A stretch of 64,000 bases of DNA from Clostridiales bacterium (GCA_004558525.1 SFCQ01000001.1:62001-126000), one strand, 5' to 3'. Counted from the first letter of the stretch, positions 26,181 to 35,202 are shown. Notes: a model not told the origin generated them from the letters alone. Program-made: numbers and translations.

Positions 26181-26384
26181 ATGGTAGATGCAAGAGGTCT
26201 TGTGTGCCCAATGCCCGTGGCAATGGTGCAGAAGGAAGTCAAAAAGAACGCTCCGGCGGAGCTTACGGTGCTTGTTGACGATAAGTGCGCGGTAGAGAAC
26301 ATAAGCCGCTTCGCTTCAAACGCCGGATATGAGGTCAGCGTGGAGAAGGAAGGAACGGATTACCGTTTAACGCTTAAAAAGTGA
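26181..26384 (+). CDS. TusA/SirA-family sulfur (selenium) carrier protein
   Basis: 67-residue TusA-like protein with the conserved active-site motif DARGLVCPMPVAMVQKEV (Cys9), where the cysteine carries a persulfide or perselenide. In this context it probably passes selenium towards selenophosphate synthesis, as proposed for YedF; this is inference. Its stop overlaps the start of the DUF3343 gene (GTGA). Confidence 0.87.
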   Translation: MVDARGLVCPMPVAMVQKEVKKNAPAELTVLVDDKCAVENISRFASNAGYEVSVEKEGTDYRLTLKK

Positions 26385-26632
26385 GTGAGTTCATAGCAAC
26401 GTTTCATACGCACCTTGCCGCCATAATGGCGGACAGGCAGCTTAAGGCGCTCGGCTTGCGCTCAACTATGCTGCCCGTGCCGAGGGCGCTTAGCTCCTCC
26501 TGCGGTACTGCCGTAAGATACGCGGCTGATTCCGCGCACATAGATGCGCTTGGCGAGGATGCCGAAAGGGCGTACAGGATATTGCCGGACGGCAAAAAGG
26601 AAACGTACGAGCTGCTTTACGAAAACGAGTAG
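26381..26632 (+). CDS. DUF3343 family protein, putative Se/S carrier
   Basis: 83 residues; family members occur in anaerobes next to TusA-like and Sel genes. Visible are the N-terminal strand FIATFHTHLAAIMADRQLK and the conserved central motif LPVPRALSSSCGTAVRYAA with a single likely reactive Cys. GTG start overlapping the tusA-like stop, so the pair is translationally coupled. It ends with TAG, which shows that TAG serves as a normal stop in this genome. Confidence 0.85.
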   Translation: MSEFIATFHTHLAAIMADRQLKALGLRSTMLPVPRALSSSCGTAVRYAADSAHIDALGEDAERAYRILPDGKKETYELLYENE

Positions 26633-26694
26633 CTTCCACAAAGGACTGAAAGCTGATATAATTAAATCAGCCTAAGCCGAAAGGAAGCAAAACG

Positions 26695-28080
26695 ATGAAC
26701 AAAAGCTTATTGAGAGACATACCTAAGGTGGACGATCTTATCAGGTCGTCCGCCTTAGCGTATTTATTTGAAGATATGCCCAGGGCTACGGCGATAGAGG
26801 CTATAAGGGAGGAGCTTGAAGCCCTCCGCCGGGCCGTGTTTTCAGGCGATATTGAGGCTATGCCATCGCAAAAGAGCATAATCGAAAACGCTTACGAGCG
26901 CGCAAAGCTGAAAGCCAGGCCGAGCCTCAGGGGCGTGATAAACGGCACGGGGGTTGTGCTGCACACGAATCTTGGCAGGGCGTGTATTCCGGCCGAGGCT
27001 GTGGCCGCGATAGTAAACGCGGCAAGGGGCTATTCAACGCTTGAATACGATGTTGCTTCAGGCTCTAGGGGAGAAAGGTATTCTCATATAGAAAAGCTTT
27101 TGTGCTCGCTTACCGGCGCCGAAAGCGCAATGGCTGTGAATAACAACGCCGCCGCGGTGCTGCTGGTGCTTTCCGCATTGACTTCCGGTGGAGAAGTGAT
27201 AGTGAGCAGGGGCGAGCTTGTTGAAATAGGCGGCAGCTTCAGGGTGCCTGAGATAATGGAAAGCTGCGGCGCAAAGCTTAAAGAGGTAGGCACGACGAAC
27301 AAAACGCATATAAGCGATTACGAAAACGCCATAACGGAGCAGACGCGGGCCATAATGAAGGTGCATACGAGCAATTACAGGATAGTCGGCTTTACCGAGA
27401 CCGTATCGAGGCAGGCTATGGCCGAGACCGCGCACAAAAACGGACTGGTGTTCATAGAGGATCTTGGCAGCGGCAGCCTTGTCGATCTTAACCTGTTCGG
27501 CATAAGGGAGGAGCCTACGGTGCTTGACCCGGTACGGGCCGGGGCGGACGTGGTTTCCTTTTCCGGCGATAAGCTGCTCGGCGGGCCGCAGGCCGGCATC
27601 ATAATAGGGAAAAAGAAGTATATCGATATATTAAAAAAGCACCCGCTCACAAGGGCGATGCGCATAGATAAGCTTACGCTTGCCGCGCTTGAGGCCACAT
27701 TAAGATGCTATGCCGAAAACAGGCAGCTTGAGGCCATACCCACGCTCAGGATGCTTGCCTGTTCTGAGCAGGAGCTTAAGGAAAAGGCTGAAAGGCTGGC
27801 GGCAATGCTGAACGAAAGCGGGATACGGGCGGAAGCCGTGGCCGTAGAGGATCAGGTGGGCGGCGGCAGCGTGCCTATGCAGCTTCTTAAGGCATATGCC
27901 GTGGCCGTATATACTGACAAGCTGACGCCGGAGCAGCTTGAAAAAAAGCTCAGGCTGTCTGAGCCGCCCATAATAGGGCGCATAGATCACGACAGATATC
28001 TGCTGCATGTGCGCACAATAGAGCAGGCGCAGTTTGAATGCATTGCTTCCGCGGCATGCGCGGCAGTTGCGGAGGGCTAA
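26695..28080 (+). CDS. L-seryl-tRNA(Sec) selenium transferase SelA
   Basis: PLP enzyme converting Ser-tRNA(Sec) to Sec-tRNA(Sec) with selenophosphate. 461 residues. Signatures: INGTGVVLHTNLGRACIP (about 80-97), SGSRGERYSHIEKLLC, and the PLP lysine in SFSGDKLLGGPQAG (about residue 290). RBS AAAGGAAG. It overlaps selB (TAATG), so the two are coupled. Confidence 0.96.
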   Translation: MNKSLLRDIPKVDDLIRSSALAYLFEDMPRATAIEAIREELEALRRAVFSGDIEAMPSQKSIIENAYERAKLKARPSLRGVINGTGVVLHTNLGRACIPAEAVAAIVNAARGYSTLEYDVASGSRGERYSHIEKLLCSLTGAESAMAVNNNAAAVLLVLSALTSGGEVIVSRGELVEIGGSFRVPEIMESCGAKLKEVGTTNKTHISDYENAITEQTRAIMKVHTSNYRIVGFTETVSRQAMAETAHKNGLVFIEDLGSGSLVDLNLFGIREEPTVLDPVRAGADVVSFSGDKLLGGPQAGIIIGKKKYIDILKKHPLTRAMRIDKLTLAALEATLRCYAENRQLEAIPTLRMLACSEQELKEKAERLAAMLNESGIRAEAVAVEDQVGGGSVPMQLLKAYAVAVYTDKLTPEQLEKKLRLSEPPIIGRIDHDRYLLHVRTIEQAQFECIASAACAAVAEG

Positions 28081-28082
28081 TG

Positions 28083-29999
28083 ATGAAGCATGTGATAATA
28101 GGCACCGCCGGCCATGTGGATCATGGCAAGACGCTTTTGATAAAGGCGCTTACAGGCATAGATACGGACAGGCTGATAGAGGAAAAAAAGCGCGGTATAA
28201 CGATTGAGCTTGGCTTTGCGCACATAGACTGGCCGGACGGCACGCAGGCCGGTATAGTTGACGTTCCCGGGCACGAAAAGTTCATCAAAAACATGCTTGC
28301 CGGCGCAGGCGGCATAGACCTTGCCATGCTTGTTGTTGCGGCGGACGAAGGCTTTATGCCGCAGACGGTGGAGCATCTTAACATATTGACGCTGCTTGGC
28401 GTGAAGGACGGGCTTATAGTCATAACCAAAAAGGATATGGTGGACGAGGAATGGCTCGACATGATAAAGGAGGAGGTGCGGCAAAGGGCCGTAGGCTCAT
28501 TCCTTGAAAACAAGCCCGTAATATGCGTTTCGGCATACACGGGCGAGGGGATACCGCAGCTTAAGCAGGCGCTGTATGAGCTTGTGAACAAGGCGAGTGA
28601 AAAAAGCGTGAGGGTGGCGTTCAGACTGCCTATAGACAGGGTGTTTTCCGTAGACGGCTTCGGCACGGTGGTAACAGGCACGCTTATAGAGGGCTGCATG
28701 AACGAGGGCGACGCCGCCGAGCTTGTGCCAAGCGGCGTACAGACGAGGGTGCGCAACCTTCAGGTGCATGGCAACACGGTCAAAACAGCATACGCGGGCC
28801 AGAGGGTAGCGGTCAACCTTGCTTCCGTCAAAAAAACCGACGTGCAGAGGGGGGACTGCGTAGCCAAGCCAAACAGCGTGAGGGTATCGCGCATGCTCGA
28901 TGTCAAGCTGAACAATCTTAAGGATTCCGGCAGGGTCATAACCAACGATATGCAGGTGCATCTTTATCACGGCTCGGCCGTTATGCTCGCCAAGGTTGTG
29001 TTGCTGGATAAGGACGCGCTGCAGCCGGGCGAAAGCGGCTACGCTCAGCTTAGAATGACGGAGCCTATCGCCACAAAAAACGGGGACAGGTTCGTTATAA
29101 GGTTCTATTCCCCGCTTGAGACCATAGGCGGCGGCGTGATACTTGACGATGCGCCCATAAAGCATAAGCGCAACGCCGCGGGCGTTATAGAGGCGCTTAA
29201 AATCAAAGAAAGCGGCACCGCTTCCGACAGGGTGCTTCAGCTTATAAACGAGTTCGGCACGGCATTGCCAACGGCGGAAAAGCTGAACGCCAAGCTTATG
29301 ATAGACAATGACGAGCTTGATGCGGAGCTTGGGGAGCTTATCTCCTGCGGAAGGGCGGTGGAGCCGATAAGAGGCAGGTACATATCGTCGCTTGCGCTGG
29401 ATAAGGTTGCGGAGGCTGCAAGGCAGGCGCTGAATCAATACCACAGGCAGAATCCGCTGCATGCCGGCATGAAGGCTGCCGAGCTTAGGCAAAAGGTGTT
29501 CAAATCGCCCGATCAGGCGATAAGCGATGCGCTCATCGCGGAGCTTTGCAGGGAGGGCACGATAAAAAAGACGGGCGAGCGCTATGCCGCAGCGGATTTT
29601 GAGGTGCGCTATACCAAGCGGCAAAACGGCATACGCGCCAAGCTGATAAGCTACTATGATGGCGCCGGAATAGAGCCTGTAACGGTTGACGAGGTAATGG
29701 CCGCATATCCCGTGAACGAGCGAACGGACTTTAAGCAGGTGCTCGACAGCGTGGTAAGCTCCGGCGATATCGTGATGCTAACGCCGCAGATATGCTATTC
29801 CAAGCAGGCCTACGATAAGGCGTGCGAAGCCGCAAAGCGGCATTTTTCAGAGCATGACACAATGACGCTTGCCGAGTTCAGGGACGCGCTTTCAACCTCA
29901 AGAAAGTATGCGCTTGCGGTGCTTGAATACTTTGACAAGCTTGGCATAACAAGAAAAGACGGCGATTACAGAAGGCTGAACAAGGGCTTTGCGGAATAA
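28083..29999 (+). CDS. Selenocysteine-specific elongation factor SelB
   Basis: GTPase that delivers Sec-tRNA to UGA codons marked by a downstream SECIS hairpin. G motifs: GTAGHVDHGKT, DVPGHEKF, TKKDMVD. The EF-Tu-like domains are followed by about 250 residues of winged-helix repeats at the C-terminus, which bind the SECIS. 638 residues. ATG 28083 is better spaced (7 bases) from GGAGGG than the ATG at 28080. The genes it serves here are grdB and grdA. Confidence 0.96.
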   Translation: MKHVIIGTAGHVDHGKTLLIKALTGIDTDRLIEEKKRGITIELGFAHIDWPDGTQAGIVDVPGHEKFIKNMLAGAGGIDLAMLVVAADEGFMPQTVEHLNILTLLGVKDGLIVITKKDMVDEEWLDMIKEEVRQRAVGSFLENKPVICVSAYTGEGIPQLKQALYELVNKASEKSVRVAFRLPIDRVFSVDGFGTVVTGTLIEGCMNEGDAAELVPSGVQTRVRNLQVHGNTVKTAYAGQRVAVNLASVKKTDVQRGDCVAKPNSVRVSRMLDVKLNNLKDSGRVITNDMQVHLYHGSAVMLAKVVLLDKDALQPGESGYAQLRMTEPIATKNGDRFVIRFYSPLETIGGGVILDDAPIKHKRNAAGVIEALKIKESGTASDRVLQLINEFGTALPTAEKLNAKLMIDNDELDAELGELISCGRAVEPIRGRYISSLALDKVAEAARQALNQYHRQNPLHAGMKAAELRQKVFKSPDQAISDALIAELCREGTIKKTGERYAAADFEVRYTKRQNGIRAKLISYYDGAGIEPVTVDEVMAAYPVNERTDFKQVLDSVVSSGDIVMLTPQICYSKQAYDKACEAAKRHFSEHDTMTLAEFRDALSTSRKYALAVLEYFDKLGITRKDGDYRRLNKGFAE

Positions 30000-30012
30000 A
30001 GCATATTCGTGC

Positions 30013-30042
30013 TTGCCCAAAGGCATAAAGCCATGCTATAAT
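30013..30042 (+). promoter_or_regulatory. Promoter of the tRNA-Sec gene
   Basis: TTGCCC (30013-30018), 18-base spacer, TATAAT (30037-30042) preceded by TGC, an extended -10. Start expected about 5 bases upstream of the mature tRNA end. Confidence 0.7.
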
Positions 30043-30054
30043 ACCCCAGCATAT

Positions 30055-30151
30055 GGGAGCAGATAAGTGCTGGTGTGCTTCGCGGTCTTCAAAACCGTTG
30101 CAGGTGGTGAAGAGCTGCCCAGGTGGGTTCGATTCCCACATGCTCTCGCCA
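30055..30151 (+). tRNA. tRNA-Sec (anticodon TCA)
   Basis: 97 bases including an encoded CCA. The acceptor GGGAGCA pairs with TGCTCTC; the anticodon arm is GCGGT-CTTCAAA-ACCGT with TCA at 30089-30091; a long variable arm and the T arm (GTGGGTTCGATTCCCAC) follow. The long acceptor/variable arm and UGA-reading anticodon identify selenocysteine tRNA. It lies directly after selB and before the glycine reductase operon. Confidence 0.95.
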
Positions 30152-30185
30152 GTAAAGGGGTCTTGCCCGGCAAGCCCGAAGGTTG

Positions 30186-30303
30186 TCGAAAAAGTGGCTG
30201 TTCGCCACTTTTTCGAGTTTTTAGGCTTCTTATCCTGAGGCACGGCTCCTTCGGCTTAATTCTCAGCCGACCCTTAACGCCCCCCGTTTATTTTGACAGA
30301 CTC
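30186..30303. repeat. tRNA-Sec terminator hairpin and degenerate family-B repeat
   Basis: TCGAAAAAGTGGC and GCCACTTTTTCGA form a perfect 13-bp stem over 5 bases (30186-30216), a good terminator for the tRNA gene. Downstream CCCTTAACGCCCCCC and TTTTGACAGACTCA (30270-30303) match, in reverse, the left end of family B. The middle modules are replaced by unrelated sequence containing GGCTCCTTCGGCTTAA-type pairing. Confidence 0.65.
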
Positions 30304-30406
30304 ATTGTTAGTATTTGCAAGAAATACCGTATATTGTGAATCGTCTAATTTTTAACACAACATACAGACGTGTTATCGTGATTTCCGATAATAAGGGGGA
30401 TTTTTA

Positions 30407-30435
30407 TTGACATTCAGGCGTTTATAAGCTATTGT
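30407..30435 (+). promoter_or_regulatory. Promoter of the glycine reductase operon
   Basis: TTGACA (30407-30412), 17-base spacer, TATTGT (30430-30435). The transcript would begin just upstream of the hairpins that precede the glycine riboswitch. Confidence 0.6.
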
Positions 30436-30490
30436 ATATGATGTGAGGAAGGTCATTGCTTCACAAGCTAACTGAATAGCTTCGGAAGAT

Positions 30491-30657
30491 GGTTACAGGA
30501 GATCCGCTTAGACGGAGCCGAAGGAATAAGCTCAGTACCGGCCAAGGCTGGGCGAACATCTCAGGCAAACGGACTGCAACCTGACAAGCTCTGGAAAGCG
30601 AAAGCACCGAAGGCGCAACCCGAATGAAATGGGGAATCTCTCAGGTAAATTCACAGA
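30491..30657 (+). ncRNA. Tandem glycine riboswitch
   Basis: Two glycine aptamers in series. Aptamer 1: GGTTACAG (30491-30498) closes with CTGCAACC (30574-30581); inside are GCCGAAGGAATAAGC and CATCTCAGGCAAACGGAC. Aptamer 2: AGCTCTGGAAAGCGAAAG, CACCGAAGGCGCAA, AATCTCTCAGGTAAA, closing with CAGAG at 30653-30657. These match the conserved gcvT-type cores. The following terminator reuses the CAGAG strand, so glycine binding should prevent termination and switch the grd operon on. Two small stem-loops (30441-30485) precede it. Confidence 0.93.
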
Positions 30658-30702
30658 GTCTGGCACTGGTATTAAGTATTACCGTTTGCCGGCTCTGTTT
30701 TT
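30653..30702 (+). terminator. Riboswitch-controlled terminator
   Basis: ACAGAGTC...TGGCA pairs with TGCCGGCTCTGT, followed by TTTTT (to about 30702). The 5' strand overlaps the closing helix of glycine aptamer 2, so the two structures exclude each other. Confidence 0.8.
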
Positions 30703-30745
30703 GATTTACGGAATATGCCGGCGGCGGGCGGAGGCTGCACGAGAC

Positions 30746-31165
30746 ATGAAAAACGGGCGCGATTTCCTGATAATCACCAATAATCCGCTGGTGGAAAGGT
30801 GCCTTAGGGAATACTATGAGGTATCGTTTTTGCCTGATGAAAGCTACAGGGGAATACTGGTGCTCGTGCGGGATAAGATATACTTGGGGCATAAGCTATA
30901 TACGCATCCGCTTTCAGGCAGCGTTAAGCCGAACGAGACGCCGTACAAATCGGTGGTTATATCCAAGGCCGTGCATGGGTTTGACGCCGGCGAGGCCGAG
31001 ATAATATCCAACTGCATCGCTGCGTTTGACAAGTTCAGCCCCAGGAAAAGGCCGCTTAGCGACAAGATACTTAACGACTTTCAACTAATAGACTATACCC
31101 TGCTTTGCGGCGCGCTTGATTACGACGCGGCGGCGGGTCTTAGTAAAATAAATACCCCAATATAA
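30746..31165 (+). CDS. GrdX protein
   Basis: 139-residue protein found at the head of glycine/betaine reductase operons; its function is not established. The family start MKNGRDFLIITNNPLVERC is clear, followed by VLVLVRDKIYLGHKLYTHPLSGSVKPNETPYKS. I start at ATG 30746; the longer open frame begins inside the riboswitch. It lies about 44 bases after the riboswitch terminator and 33 bases before grdE. Confidence 0.9.
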   Translation: MKNGRDFLIITNNPLVERCLREYYEVSFLPDESYRGILVLVRDKIYLGHKLYTHPLSGSVKPNETPYKSVVISKAVHGFDAGEAEIISNCIAAFDKFSPRKRPLSDKILNDFQLIDYTLLCGALDYDAAAGLSKINTPI

Positions 31166-31198
31166 CCATGCAAAAAAACTAAGGAGGAGGTGTTCGCT

Positions 31199-32491
31199 TT
31201 GAAATTGGAATTGGGCTTTATAGAGATTAAAGACATTCAATTCTCAAACGAATCCAAAGTTGAAAACGGAACGCTTTTCATCAACGCCGATGCCGTGAAG
31301 GAGTTCGTATATCAGGACGACGACGTTAAGGCTTGTGTTAAGTCTGTGAGCTTTGATATCGCAAAGCCGGGCGAAAGCGTTCGCATTACCCCTGTCAAGG
31401 ACGTTATCGAGCCTCGCGTTAAGGTAGAAGGCCCGGGCGGCGAGTTCCCCGGCGTCATCGCCAAGGTCGATACCGTAGGCAGCGGTAAGACCCATGTCCT
31501 GCGCGGCATGGCCATAGTGACCGCCGGCCCTATAGTCGGCTTCCAGGAAGGCATAATAGACATGACGGGCCCTGGCGCGGATTACACCCCGTTCTCCAAG
31601 CTGAACAACCTCGTTATGGTATGCCAGCCCGTTGAAGGCGTGCATCAGCATGAGTATGAGCATGCCGTGCGTATAGCCGGTCTGCGCGCCGCTACGTTCG
31701 TGGGCGAGCTTGGCCGCAATGTCACCCCCGATGAGAGCAAGACATATGAAACGCTTGGCATACGCGAAGGGCTTGAAAAGTACCCCAACCTGCCGCGCGT
31801 TGGCTATGTCCACATGCTGCAGAGCCAGGGCCTGCTCCACGACACTTATGTTTACGGCGTGGACGCAAAGCGCACCCTTACCACTATCATCTATCCTACC
31901 GAGACGATGGACGGCGCTATCATAAGCGGCAACTGCGTGTCTGCCTGCGACAAGAACACCACCTATCATCATCAGAACAACCCTGTCGTTGCCGACCTGT
32001 TCGAGCAGCACGGCAAGACGCTCAACTACGTCTGCAACATAATCACCAACGAGAACGTATACCTTGCAGACAAGCAGCGTTCCTCCGACTGGAGCGCCAA
32101 GCTTTGCCGCCTGCTTGACCTTGACGGCGTTATAGTGAGCCAGGAGGGCTTCGGCAACCCCGATACCGACCTTATCATGAATACCAAGAAGATAGAGCAG
32201 GTTGGCGTTAAGACCACCATAATCACCGACGAGTACGCCGGTCAGGACGGTAAGAGCCAGTCCCTTGCCGACGCTGATCCTCTGGCGGACGCCGTCGTTA
32301 CCGGCGGCAATGCCAATATGCCCATAGTCCTGCCCAAGCTTGACAAGGTCATAGGCACTCTTGATTACGTTGACAAGATCGCCGGCGGCCATGCGGGCTC
32401 GCTCAGGCCTGACGGTTCAATAGAGGCGGAGCTGCAGGTAATAACCGGCGCCACCAATGAGATGGGCTTCAACCGCCTCAGCGCGAGATAA
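31199..32491 (+). CDS. Glycine reductase component B, alpha/beta proprotein GrdE
   Basis: Proprotein of the substrate-binding protein B. It is cleaved before a cysteine that becomes a pyruvoyl group, which captures glycine as a Schiff base. The cleavage motif GNCVSACDKNTTYHHQNNPV is at about residues 244-263 with the likely pyruvoyl Cys at 246. 430 residues. TTG start at 31199 (MKLELGFIEIKDIQF), with AAGGAGGAGG 8 bases upstream; a GTG at 31190 lies inside the RBS. Works with GrdB. Confidence 0.96.
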   Translation: MKLELGFIEIKDIQFSNESKVENGTLFINADAVKEFVYQDDDVKACVKSVSFDIAKPGESVRITPVKDVIEPRVKVEGPGGEFPGVIAKVDTVGSGKTHVLRGMAIVTAGPIVGFQEGIIDMTGPGADYTPFSKLNNLVMVCQPVEGVHQHEYEHAVRIAGLRAATFVGELGRNVTPDESKTYETLGIREGLEKYPNLPRVGYVHMLQSQGLLHDTYVYGVDAKRTLTTIIYPTETMDGAIISGNCVSACDKNTTYHHQNNPVVADLFEQHGKTLNYVCNIITNENVYLADKQRSSDWSAKLCRLLDLDGVIVSQEGFGNPDTDLIMNTKKIEQVGVKTTIITDEYAGQDGKSQSLADADPLADAVVTGGNANMPIVLPKLDKVIGTLDYVDKIAGGHAGSLRPDGSIEAELQVITGATNEMGFNRLSAR

Positions 32492-32514
32492 GCCGGAAAG
32501 GAGATTAAAGAAGC

Positions 32515-33819
32515 ATGAGTTATCGTGTAGTACACTACATCAACCAGTTCTTCGCCCAGATAGGCGGCGAGGAAATGGCTCATATCGCTCCTGAGCTGAG
32601 GGAAGGCGCCGTAGGCCCGGGCATGGCGCTCAACATGGCTTGGAAGGGCGAGGCTGAGATAGTCAACACCATCGTGTGCGGCGACTCTCACTTTGCCGAG
32701 CATGAAAAAGAGGCCAAGGCCCAGATACTTGCCTGGGTCAAGGAGATAAATCCGGATCTGTTCATAGCGGGTCCCGCGTTCAACGCCGGCCGTTACGGCT
32801 ATGCCTGCGCCAACGTTGCGCTTGCGGTAAAGGAGGAGCTTGGCATCCCCGTGCTTACCGGTATGTATGAGGAAAACCCCGGCGCCGACCTTAAGGATAA
32901 GCTCCTCATAGTCGCCACCACCAACAACGCCGCGGGCATGCGTAAGGCTGCGCCCACTATGGCAAAGCTTGCGCTTAAGCTGCTTAAGGGTGAAAAGCTC
33001 GGCGCTTCCTGCGAAGACGGTTATATGAACAACGGCGTCCGCGTCAACTTCTTTGAGAAGGAGCGCGGCTCGGAGCGTGCCGTGAAGATGCTGCTCAACA
33101 AGCTTGCTGACAAGCCCTTCACCACAGAGTACCCGATGCCTTCATTTGACCGCGTTGCCCCCAATCCTGCCGTTAAGGATCTGAGCCACGCCGTAGTGGC
33201 GCTGTGCACAAGCGGCGGCATCGTACCCAAGGGCAACCCCGACCATATCGAGTCCTCATCCGCCTCTCACTATGGCGAATACTGCATAGCGGGCGTGGAG
33301 TCGCTGACTTCCGATAAGTATGAGACCGCTCACGGCGGCTATGACCCTGTATATGCAAACGAAGACCCGAACCGCGTGCTGCCTGTTGACGTTTTGCGCG
33401 AGTTTGAGCGCGAAGGCAGGATAGGCAAGCTGTATGATTACTTCTATACCACCGTCGGTAACGGAACCGCCGTCGCCAATGCTAAAAAGTTCGCTGCGGA
33501 ATATGCTCAGAAGCTTAAGCAGGCCGGTGTAAACGCCGTTATCATGACATCGACCTGAGGAACCTGCACGCGTTGCGGTGCAACGATGGTCAAAGAAATC
33601 GAAAGGGCTGGTATACCTGTGGTTCACATGTGTACCGTTACCCCAATATCCATGACGGTCGGCGCGAACAGGATAGTTCCCACCATCGCCATACCTCACC
33701 CCCTTGGCAACCCCGCGCTTACTCCTGAGGAGGAATATGCCCTCCGTAAGAAGCTGGTAAGCCGCGCTCTTGAGGCGCTGACTACCGAGGTAAAGGATCA
33801 GACCATATTCGAGGTTTGA
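32515..33819 (+). CDS. Glycine reductase component B, selenoprotein subunit GrdB (UGA = Sec)
   Basis: Selenoprotein of the glycine-specific protein B. The reading frame continues through TGA at 33556-33558, codon 348, in the context TSTUGTCTRCGATMVKEIE, the UxxCxxC motif of GrdB. A small hairpin TGCAC/GTGCA starts 9 bases after the UGA and is a SECIS candidate. Full length 434 residues. Conventional gene callers would end it at the UGA. With GrdE it binds glycine and passes the carboxymethyl group to the selenium of GrdA. Confidence 0.96.
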
Positions 33820-33843
33820 TCCGGGGCTCAACAATGAACTCAT

Positions 33844-33868
33844 GTCCCGCGGCTTTATGCCGCGGGAC
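33844..33868 (+). promoter_or_regulatory. Perfect stem-loop between grdB and trxB
   Basis: GTCCCGCGGC and GCCGCGGGAC form a 10-bp stem over 5 bases without a U tract. Probably an mRNA-stabilising or processing element that sets different levels for the flanking genes, rather than a terminator. Confidence 0.55.
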
Positions 33869-33898
33869 GGGGAAATATAATTGATTCGGAGCAGAAAA

Positions 33899-34843
33899 AT
33901 GAGCAAGATCTACGACGTTATAGTCCTTGGCGCAGGCCCTGCGGGTCTTACCGCCGGCCTTTATGCCGGCCGCGCCCGCCTGAGTACCCTTATAATCGAA
34001 AAAGGCCAGGATGGCGGCCAAATTGCCATCACCAATGAGATCGAGAATTACCCCGGCGCACAGCTTGAGGGCGAGTCCGGCCCCAGCCTCATCGCCCGTA
34101 TGACAAAGCAGGCCGAAAAATTCGGCACCGAGCGTGCGCGCGATTGTATAAAGAGCATAGAGCTTTCTGGAGACGTCAAGAAGCTTGTCGGCTCAAAGGG
34201 CGAAGAGTATTACGCGAAGACCGTTATACTTGCCACCGGCGCATTCCCGCGCCCGATAGGCTGCAAGAACGAAAGCAAGTTCGTAGGCAAGGGCATATCC
34301 TTCTGCGCCACATGCGACGCCGCATTCTTTGAAGATTTTGAGGTATATGTGGTCGGCGGCGGCGACGCTGCTGTTGAGGAGGCCATGTATCTTACCAAGT
34401 TCGCACGCAAGGTGACAATAATACACAGGCGTGACGAGCTGCGCGCCGCCAAGTCCATTCAGGAGAAGGCATTCAAGAATGAGAAGCTCCACTTCATGTG
34501 GAACACCGTTGTTGAAGAGGTAGACGGCGACGAGATACTTTCCAAGATGATAGTTAAGAACACCAAAACCGGAGAGCTTACCACCATAGAGGCTGACGAG
34601 GAGGACGGCATGTTCGGCCTGTTCGGCTTTATAGGCCTGCTGCCAAACACCGCGCTGTATGAGGGCCAGATAGATATGGAGAATGGCTATATACGCACGG
34701 ATGACGACATGCACACCAATATCCCGGGCGTGTTTGCCGCGGGCGATCTGCGCGTGAAGAGCCTGCGCCAGGTGGTAACGGCCGCTGCCGACGGCGCGAT
34801 AGCCGCCATGCAGGCTGAAAAATATATTGCCGATCTGAAATAA
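33899..34843 (+). CDS. Thioredoxin reductase TrxB (glycine reductase electron supply)
   Basis: FAD/NADPH disulfide reductase that keeps the operon's thioredoxin reduced. FAD motif VLGAGPAGLTAGLYAGRA at residues 9-26; redox cysteines in FCATCDAAF (Cys136, Cys139); NADPH motif VGGGDAAVEEA; C-terminal FAD motif GVFAAGDLR. 314 residues. ATG 33899 preceded by CGGAGCAG. Located between grdB and trxA, as in other grd operons. Confidence 0.94.
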   Translation: MSKIYDVIVLGAGPAGLTAGLYAGRARLSTLIIEKGQDGGQIAITNEIENYPGAQLEGESGPSLIARMTKQAEKFGTERARDCIKSIELSGDVKKLVGSKGEEYYAKTVILATGAFPRPIGCKNESKFVGKGISFCATCDAAFFEDFEVYVVGGGDAAVEEAMYLTKFARKVTIIHRRDELRAAKSIQEKAFKNEKLHFMWNTVVEEVDGDEILSKMIVKNTKTGELTTIEADEEDGMFGLFGFIGLLPNTALYEGQIDMENGYIRTDDDMHTNIPGVFAAGDLRVKSLRQVVTAAADGAIAAMQAEKYIADLK

Positions 34844-34884
34844 GCTTATATATACCAAGGAATATATCAAGGAGGATGATTACA

Positions 34885-35202
34885 ATGTTGGAAGTTGATA
34901 AGAACACATTTGAAGCGGAAGTGCTTCAGGCTCCCGGCAAGGTGCTGGTGGACTTCTATGGCGATGGCTGCGTTCCCTGCGCGGCGCTCATGCCCTATGT
35001 GCATGGCTTTGCAGATACCTATGGCGACAAGCTCAAGTTCTGCGCCCTTAACACCACCAAGGCCCGCAGGCTCGCAATATCCCAGAAGGTACTGGGCCTG
35101 CCCGTCATAGCCATATATGAGAATGGCGAGATGGTAGACTCCCTCGTAAAGGACGACGCTACCCCCGAAAACGTGGAGAACATGATAAAGAAGCACATCT
35201 GA
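34885..35202 (+). CDS. Thioredoxin of the glycine reductase system
   Basis: 105-residue thioredoxin that passes electrons from TrxB to GrdA. The active site is GDGCVPCAAL (Cys29, Cys32) rather than WCGPC; GCVPC is the form known from glycine-reductase thioredoxins of amino-acid-fermenting clostridia. The cis-Pro motif is LGLPVIAIYENG. I start at ATG 34885, since the ATG at 34876 abuts the GGAGG. Confidence 0.94.
   Translation: MLEVDKNTFEAEVLQAPGKVLVDFYGDGCVPCAALMPYVHGFADTYGDKLKFCALNTTKARRLAISQKVLGLPVIAIYENGEMVDSLVKDDATPENVENMIKKHI

Noticed and set aside
31244..32392. 382-codon minus-strand frame
   Set aside because: Shadow of grdE on the other strand; no RBS or domain.
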